Source: Pelagibius sp050330205
GTDB lineage: Bacteria; Pseudomonadota; Alphaproteobacteria; Kiloniellales; Kiloniellaceae
Assembly (NCBI GenBank): GCA_050330205.1
Contig: JBHJOA010000032.1
Span: 1 to 64,000, forward strand
DNA: 64,000 nt
Reading direction: 5' to 3'
Every line of letters begins with the position of its first letter. The first letter of the stretch is position 1. The notes beneath the pieces were generated by a model that saw nothing but the letters and a program-made list of their open reading frames with translations, had not been told where the DNA came from and did not search any database. A program made the translations under genes and the position numbers. This document shows, in pieces, positions 57,249-64,000 of the stretch.

Positions 57249-58109
57249 ATGGCGAGTTCGACGTTTTTGCAATCCTTGCGGTCTCTCCTGGGCACTGTAG
57301 CACTTGTGGTTTTCTTGGGAGCCTGTGCGGCAAGCCCGGAGACGGCCGACCAGCGCCCCGGCGATCCGGAGTTCACCCAGATCGCGCAGAGCGGTTCCGA
57401 TGAGTGGGGGGAGAGCGACGCGGACGATTTCGGGCCCGAGCCCAGCGACAACGACCCGCTGGAGGTGCCCAACCGAATGTTCTTCGCCTTCAACGAGGCC
57501 CTCGACTTCGCAGTGATCCGCCCGATCGCGGTCACCTACCGCTACATAGTGCCCACCGGCGTGCGCAATTCGGTGCGCAACTTCCTGCGCAACCTGCGCA
57601 GCCCGGTAACCCTCGCCAACGACCTGCTTCAGGGCAACCTCGAACGGGCGGAGATCACTTTCACCCGCTTCTTCATCAACTCGACCATCGGCCTGCTCGG
57701 TGTCTTCGACATCGCCGCCGAATCGGGATTCCACTACCACGAAGAGGACTTTGGTCAGACCCTGGGCACCTATGGCGCTGGCGAAGGGTTCTACCTGGTG
57801 CTGCCGATTCTCGGTCCCTCCTCGCTGCGCGACGGCACCGGCCGTATCGTTGACATCTTTCTCGACCCCATGACCTACCTCGCGCCGCGTGAGATCAACC
57901 TCGGGCTGGCCGCGACCTCTGGAATCGACACGCGTTCGCGGAATATCGAGACGCTGGACGACCTGAAGGCCGACTCGCTAGACTTCTACGCACGGATCCG
58001 TTCCCTCTACCGCCAGTACCGGGAGAACGAGATCAACAACGGTGCACCAGTGGGCGATGCGCCCGGATTCACCGAGATTCCCGGACAGAGCACTACGTCG
58101 CTGGAGTAA
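57249..58109 (+). CDS. mlaA: Outer membrane lipoprotein MlaA (VacJ family)
   Basis: The product is a lipoprotein of about 286 residues. The signal peptide ends in lipobox FLGAC, and the MlaA domain follows (PLEVPNRMFFAFNEALDFAVIRPIAVTYRYIVP; VRNFLRNLRSPVTLANDLLQG; YGAGEGFYLVLPILGPSSLRDGTGRIVD). It removes misplaced phospholipids from the outer leaflet of the outer membrane and passes them to MlaC. Start choice is uncertain: the ATG at 57249 gives the shortest signal, while TTG 57237 or ATG 57231 lie closer to the GGGGG site. mlaC begins 4 bp after its stop. Confidence 0.9.
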   Translation: MASSTFLQSLRSLLGTVALVVFLGACAASPETADQRPGDPEFTQIAQSGSDEWGESDADDFGPEPSDNDPLEVPNRMFFAFNEALDFAVIRPIAVTYRYIVPTGVRNSVRNFLRNLRSPVTLANDLLQGNLERAEITFTRFFINSTIGLLGVFDIAAESGFHYHEEDFGQTLGTYGAGEGFYLVLPILGPSSLRDGTGRIVDIFLDPMTYLAPREINLGLAATSGIDTRSRNIETLDDLKADSLDFYARIRSLYRQYRENEINNGAPVGDAPGFTEIPGQSTTSLE

Positions 58110-58113
58110 CGCC

Positions 58114-58758
58114 ATGCGGTGCCGCCTCACGAGATCTCTCCTGATTCCCATGGTCGCCATTGTCGCGATCTGGCTGCAGCCAGCCGCGTCGGCTGCCCTC
58201 GACACCATGCAGGCCGCAAACTTCCTGGCCAACCTGCAGGAACAGGCGGCGTCGCGCCTCGGCGACGCGTCCGTCAGCGAAAAGGAAAAGGAAGAGCACT
58301 TCCGCAAGCTGTTCAATGAGAACTTCGACGTGCCTGCCATCGGCCGTTTCGTGATTGGCCGCTATTGGCGCGGAGCTTCGGAAGCGGACCGCGGCGCCTT
58401 TCTGAAGGTATTCGAGGACGCCATGGTACAGCGCTTTCTGCCGCTACTCGCAGAAAACAGCAGCGAGCGTTTCCAGATCGGCACCGTGACACGGGACAGC
58501 ACAAACGAGGATACAGCGTTCATCGATTCCCGTATCGACCGCACCGAGGGAGAGCCCGTGAGGGTGAGCTGGCGGGTGCGCCTGACCGACGGCGAGTTCA
58601 AGATCCTGGACATCGTGGCGGAGGGCGTGAGCATGGCGATCACGCTGCGTTCGGAGTATGGGTCAGTGCTGAGGCAGAATGGCGGCAAGCTGCCGCCTCT
58701 GACCGAAGCGCTGCGCGAGAAGGTTGAACGCGGCGCATTCGCCCGTCAGGTGAACTAA
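58114..58758 (+). CDS. mlaC: Periplasmic phospholipid-binding protein MlaC family
   Basis: The 214-residue exported protein has a signal peptide (about 1-28, ending ASA-AL). The MlaC/Ttg2D domain follows, with KLFNENFDVPAIGRFVIGRYWRGASEADRGAFLKVFEDAMVQRF, WRVRLTDGEFKILDIVAEGVSMAITLRSEY and a C-terminal helix. It carries phospholipid between MlaA and the inner-membrane Mla complex. HpnM of hopanoid loci belongs to the same fold. The gene is coupled to mlaA (GGAG before the ATG), but no mlaD, mlaE or mlaF gene is in the window. Confidence 0.92.
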   Translation: MRCRLTRSLLIPMVAIVAIWLQPAASAALDTMQAANFLANLQEQAASRLGDASVSEKEKEEHFRKLFNENFDVPAIGRFVIGRYWRGASEADRGAFLKVFEDAMVQRFLPLLAENSSERFQIGTVTRDSTNEDTAFIDSRIDRTEGEPVRVSWRVRLTDGEFKILDIVAEGVSMAITLRSEYGSVLRQNGGKLPPLTEALREKVERGAFARQVN

Positions 58759-59061
58759 GATCGGCTGACGACAGCGCATCGCTTCGCAAGGTGTTGCCAC
58801 GGGCCACCGGCTTTGCGGTTCACGTGGCACGGAAGTACATGGAGTGGAGTCAACCTGGACTGTAGGCAGTTTCGGTAAGTTCCCGGGCACCTGTGAAGGG
58901 GGTTTCGGATCACAGGTGCCTTGCCCCCCGGAGAGGGGCTGCCCCGAGTTTAACCATGAGCCGCCGGCGCCGGTGAGAACCATCGCGCCGGCACGGTAGT
59001 TTGATTCCTTGGCGAGAATCGCATCGCGACCGGCGCCGGGAACCGCATGGGGGCAGAAGGG
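58759..59061 (+). other. Gene-free gap after mlaC
   Basis: Apart from the hairpin at 58886-58920 I see no gene or clear promoter in this 300-bp stretch. Just after the hairpin a CCCC-GGAGA-GGGG mini-stem occurs near 58926-58938. It probably ends the mlaAC transcript and holds the promoter of the epimerase gene. Confidence 0.45.
58886..58920 (+). terminator. Hairpin after mlaC
   Basis: GGCACCTGTGA and TCACAGGTGCC form a perfect 11-bp stem with a 13-nt loop. TTGCCCC follows, so there is no T-tract; termination would be weak or factor-dependent. It may instead be a regulatory or mRNA-end structure. Confidence 0.45.
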
Positions 59062-60129
59062 ATGCGTATTTCGCTTGTGACCGGTGGCAGCGGCTTCGTC
59101 GGACAGCATCTGGTAGATCTGCTCTGCGCCCGCGGCGAGAGGGTGCGCGTATTCGACCGCCGCCCGCCCGCGCGTATTCACCAAAGTCGCGGCACGGACT
59201 TCGAGTTCCTCCAGGGCGACATCTCCGACAGCGATGCCGTGGACAGGGCCATGACCGGGGCCAACTCGGTGTTTCACCTCGCCGCCAATCCCAATCTCTG
59301 GGCGCGCGACAGCGAGGATTTCGCGCGGGTCAACTACGGCGGCACCCTGAACGTCCTGACCGCCGCCGAACGCCACCGGCCTGAGCGCGTGGTTTATACC
59401 TCTACCGAGTCCATCATTGCCGGTCTGCGCGGGCAGGTTGCCGGGTCCGGCATGATCGACGAATCAGCCGCACCGCGTGCGGAAGACATGCCGGGCCCCT
59501 ACTGCCGCTCGAAGTTTCTCGCCGAGCGCGCCGCACTGGAAGCTGCCGAACGCGGGCTGCCGGTCGTGGTCGTCAATCCGACACTGCCGGTCGGGCCGGG
59601 CGACAGCCTGCAGACCCCGCCTACCCGCATGCTCCTGGATTTTCTCAATGGCCGCACGCCTGCATACCTGGAGGCTGAGATCAACATGATCGACGTGCGC
59701 GACGTGGCACTGGGCCATCTGCTGGCTGCCGAGCGAGGCCTCATCGGCCGCCGCTATATCCTTGGCGCCGAGAATCTCAAGGTGAGCGATCTGTTGGCCC
59801 TGCTGGAGGATATCACCGGACTGCCGATGCCGAAGCGGAGAATCCCCTACTGGCTGGCATATTCCTATGCCGCCGTCGATCAGTTCCTGGCGGACAACGT
59901 GACGCGGCGCCCGCCGCGGGCGCCGCTTACCGGCGTCAGGCTGGTCCGCCATCCCATGAACTTCGATAACCGCCGTGCGCTCGCGGAACTCGGATTGCGC
60001 CCGAGGCCGGTCCGGCACGCCCTGACGGATGCCATTGCATGGTTCCGCGAACAGGGGTTGCTGTCGGCCGCGGTGGCGACCGACAGCACGGTGAGCCGGC
60101 CGCTTCCAGATACCAGTTCCGCCGAATAA
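59062..60129 (+). CDS. NAD-dependent epimerase/dehydratase, HpnA-like
   Basis: The extended SDR protein has about 355 residues, with NAD-binding VTGGSGFVGQHLVDLL, the NAAG-like VFHLAANPNLWARD, and active-site Tyr/Lys in GPYCRSKFLAE. The downstream motif VVVNPTLPVGPGDSLQTPPTR, then YILGAENLKVSDLLALLEDI, closely recalls HpnA, the hopanoid-associated sugar epimerase. The substrate is unproven. The ATG at 59047 is also in frame, but 59062 gives the usual MRISLVTGG and follows a purine-rich stretch. It lies downstream of mlaA-mlaC and is convergent with ettA. Confidence 0.85.
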   Translation: MRISLVTGGSGFVGQHLVDLLCARGERVRVFDRRPPARIHQSRGTDFEFLQGDISDSDAVDRAMTGANSVFHLAANPNLWARDSEDFARVNYGGTLNVLTAAERHRPERVVYTSTESIIAGLRGQVAGSGMIDESAAPRAEDMPGPYCRSKFLAERAALEAAERGLPVVVVNPTLPVGPGDSLQTPPTRMLLDFLNGRTPAYLEAEINMIDVRDVALGHLLAAERGLIGRRYILGAENLKVSDLLALLEDITGLPMPKRRIPYWLAYSYAAVDQFLADNVTRRPPRAPLTGVRLVRHPMNFDNRRALAELGLRPRPVRHALTDAIAWFREQGLLSAAVATDSTVSRPLPDTSSAE

Positions 60130-60133
60130 AGGT

Positions 60134-61810
<1,677 letters not shown>

Positions 61811-61943
61811 GGTTACTCCGGCGCTGAGGGGATTGTCACTTCCGGTGGACAGATAGGGAGTTCAGGGCGCGGTTTCTAGCCCATCGGCCCGGCGCATGCA
61901 ATGCGCCCGCCACGGTCGATCCCGGCGCCGGAGGAACGGCCCA

Positions 61944-64000
61944 CTAGACCGCCCGCGGTACGGCGGCCTGTTTGCGCCGCGGCAGCATGACGCAGAAGCA
62001 TGCCCCGCCGCCCGGGGCCGCCTCGACCCAGATGCTGCCGCCGAAATGCTCGACGATCTGGCGCGAGATGGTCAGGCCGAGACCGGTACCGTGTGGCTTG
62101 TCGGTGAGGTTGGAAGCGGCCTGCTGGAACTTCTCGAAGATCAGTTGGCGGTTCTCCGGCGGAATGCCGCGGCCGTTGTCGGCCACCGAGATCTGCAGGC
62201 CCTCCGGCCGGCTGCGCGCGGTGACCACGACGTGACCGGCCTTGGCGGCACAGAATTTGACCGCGTTGGAGAGCAGGTTGACGAGGACCTGGATCAGGCG
62301 GTCACGGTCGGCATAGACGGTCGGCAGGTCGTGGTCGATCCGCACTTCCAGCCGCGCCGACTTCTCGGTGAAGAGCGCCGAGGTGATGGCGATCGCCTCC
62401 TCGATCACCTCCCGCGGGGCGAGTGACTCCATCTCCCAATCGAGGCTTCCCGCCTCCATCTTGGCGAGGTCGAGGATCTGGTTTATGAGGCGAGTGAGGC
62501 GCTCGCTTTCCTTCACGATCACGGCGAGGAACTTGCGCCTGTCGTCGACTCCGAGGTCAGGGTTGTCGAACAGAATCTCGCTGAAGGAGCGGATCGAGGT
62601 AAGCGGCGTGCGCAGCTCGTGGCTGACCGTGGAGAGGAACTCGTCCTTCATGTGGTCGAGTTCTTGCAAGCGAGCATTGGCCTCCCGCAGCTCCGCGGTG
62701 AGTGCCTCCAGTTCGCGCGACTTCTGCTCCAGGCCATGGCTGTATTCGATCACCTGCGAGGTTTCCTCTAGGATCTCCAGCACCTCCTCGATCCCGAGCA
62801 CCTCGCCCTTGGCGACCGAAGCCACCATCACGCGGGAGGAGGCCGCCCCGATGACGCCGGCCAGCAGACGCTCGGCATAGCTGACCAGCCCAGGGTCGGC
62901 CTCGCGCAGCTTGCCCACGTTGACGTCGTGGATGCGTCCGTAGTCGGCGAAGGCGCGATCGGCGCGGATCGGCCCGATGAAGCGCGCCACCAGGTTCTTG
63001 AGGTCCGGAACGGTGGCCGATCCGCGCCAGAAACGCGAACCGCTCTGCGCTCCGGAATGCCGGAAGACGTCGACGAAAAGGACCGCCTGGATGCGCTCGA
63101 TGGCGCTCGGCCGGTCGAGCAGCGAAACCATCACATAGCCGCCGATGTTCGCCAGCATGCTCCAGAACATGGCGTGCGAAAGGCTGTCCAGCCCCTGCAG
63201 GCCGAACAGCGCATAGGGCCGGAGCAGTTCGATGCCGAGCGGTCCGTACTCGATGAAGGATGTCGGCAGCCAGCCGGGCCGCGCGAAGGACGGCAGCAAC
63301 AGGGTGTAGCCCCATATCACGAAGCCGAGGGTCAGTCCCACCAGGGCGCCCAGCCGCGTCCCGCCTTTCCAGAAGATGCCACCGATGATGGCCGGGGCGA
63401 ACTGGGCGGCCGCCGCGAAAGACACCAGGCCGATGGTGACCAGCGCCTCGGGCTGGCCGATGAAGCGGAAGTAAGCAAAGGAAAGCAGTAAAATCAGTAT
63501 GATGGCACCGCGGCGGATGCGCAGCAGCAGACGTGAAAGGTCGCCGCGCTCCGTCATCCGCAGCCAGGAGATGCGGATCAGCGCCGGCATGATCAGGTCG
63601 TTGCAGATCATCGTCGACAGCGCGATGGCGGCGACGATGACCATGCCGGTCGCCGCCGAAAGCCCGCCGATGAAGGCCAGCATGGCAAGGCCCTCGGCCC
63701 GTTCCTGCATCGGGATGGTCAGCACGAAGGTATCCGCATCGACCGTACCGGCAGGAAACTGCAGCAATCCGCTGACGGCGATCGGCAACACGAAGATGTT
63801 GATCACCAGCATGTAGAGCGGAAACAGCCAGACCGCACGCGCCAGGTGCCGCTCGTTCACGTTCTCCACCACGGTCACCTGGAACTGACGCGGAAGGCAG
63901 ATGATGGCCGCCATAGACAGCAGGGTCAGGGTGATCCACTGCAGGTAGCTGCCGCCTGAGTCGATGAAGAAGATCTGGACGATGGCCTCGTCGGCCGCCG
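61944..64000 (-). CDS. SSS-type symporter/histidine kinase fusion, 5' end missing
   Basis: About 685 codons of a minus-strand gene run off the right edge, so its start is not in the window. The N-terminal visible part (to about 290) is the C-terminal half of a sodium:solute symporter fold with several membrane helices (CLPRQFQVTVVENVNERHL, GIFWKGGTRLGALVGL). A linker with coiled coil precedes a histidine kinase: H-box VSHELRTPLTSIRS, N-box LSNAVKF, G1 DNGRGIP and G2 GTGLGLTI. This fusion is typical of CbrA-like sensors. The kinase end is complete. The partner response regulator is not in the window. It may sense or transport a nutrient such as histidine (inference from CbrA). Confidence 0.92.
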   Translation of the reverse strand, partial: AADEAIVQIFFIDSGGSYLQWITLTLLSMAAIICLPRQFQVTVVENVNERHLARAVWLFPLYMLVINIFVLPIAVSGLLQFPAGTVDADTFVLTIPMQERAEGLAMLAFIGGLSAATGMVIVAAIALSTMICNDLIMPALIRISWLRMTERGDLSRLLLRIRRGAIILILLLSFAYFRFIGQPEALVTIGLVSFAAAAQFAPAIIGGIFWKGGTRLGALVGLTLGFVIWGYTLLLPSFARPGWLPTSFIEYGPLGIELLRPYALFGLQGLDSLSHAMFWSMLANIGGYVMVSLLDRPSAIERIQAVLFVDVFRHSGAQSGSRFWRGSATVPDLKNLVARFIGPIRADRAFADYGRIHDVNVGKLREADPGLVSYAERLLAGVIGAASSRVMVASVAKGEVLGIEEVLEILEETSQVIEYSHGLEQKSRELEALTAELREANARLQELDHMKDEFLSTVSHELRTPLTSIRSFSEILFDNPDLGVDDRRKFLAVIVKESERLTRLINQILDLAKMEAGSLDWEMESLAPREVIEEAIAITSALFTEKSARLEVRIDHDLPTVYADRDRLIQVLVNLLSNAVKFCAAKAGHVVVTARSRPEGLQISVADNGRGIPPENRQLIFEKFQQAASNLTDKPHGTGLGLTISRQIVEHFGGSIWVEAAPGGGACFCVMLPRRKQAAVPRAV

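Overview
The window is 64 kb of very GC-rich chromosomal DNA. Gene content and protein style point to an alphaproteobacterium, most likely in or near Rhodospirillales. Pointers include mraZ through ftsZ followed by lpxC, bamD, recN and ligA, a long-linker FtsZ, and a symporter-fused histidine kinase. The lineage is inferred from family knowledge; no database search was run. There is no rRNA, tRNA, CRISPR array, insertion sequence or prophage that I can recognise. Coding is dense and looks like conserved core genome with a few accessory islands.

Layout. (1) 1-14.3 kb, mixed housekeeping: an MFS transporter, a small secreted Cys-pair protein, a hydantoinase/5-oxoprolinase (HyuA-HyuB fusion) operon with a MarR-type regulator, a GST, a soluble chemoreceptor, a DUF3750 protein, a TerB-DnaJ protein, the ABC-F protein Uup, an EamA transporter, an isochorismatase-like hydrolase and an AmpD/AmiD-type amidase. 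Three tandem 28-bp hairpins sit between the last two genes. (2) 14.34-14.77 kb: the RNase P RNA gene rnpB. (3) 15.0-35.3 kb: a complete division and cell-wall (dcw) cluster, mraZ-rsmH-ftsL-ftsI-murE-murF-mraY-murD-ftsW-murG-murC-murB-ddl-ftsQ-ftsA-ftsZ-lpxC. It is preceded by a promoter overlapped by 10-bp-spaced MraZ boxes. Almost every junction from mraZ to ftsQ overlaps, which implies translational coupling. (4) 35.3-40.2 kb: bamD (outer-membrane assembly), recN and ligA (DNA repair and replication). (5) 40.2-47.0 kb, accessory: a glycine-zipper stress-like protein behind an FNR/CRP-type box, a Tat-exported two-subunit molybdenum hydroxylase, a small orphan protein, an aminopeptidase P and a protein with two DUF1127 modules. 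(6) 47.0-56.9 kb: uvrD-prmA, an aspartoacylase-like hydrolase, an HtrA-like protein that has lost its catalytic triad, a ClC channel with CBS domains, a secreted pentapeptide-repeat protein, a thioesterase and a BASS-type transporter. (7) 56.9-64 kb: mlaA-mlaC (lipid transport), an HpnA-like epimerase, ettA, and the 3' part of an SSS-type symporter/histidine kinase gene that runs off the right edge.

How it works together. The central 25 kb encodes the lipid-II pathway (MurC-F, MraY, MurG, MurB, Ddl), septal synthesis (FtsW, FtsI) and the early divisome (FtsQ, FtsL, FtsA, FtsZ). LpxC (lipid A) and BamD extend this into outer-membrane biogenesis, and MlaA/MlaC add lipid asymmetry. The features most worth a second look are regulatory or structural: the covarying hairpin triplet at 13550-13631, the triad-less HtrA homologue, the tandem DUF1127 protein, the palindromic operator inside the hydantoinase promoter, and the nested inverted repeat at 43780-43854.
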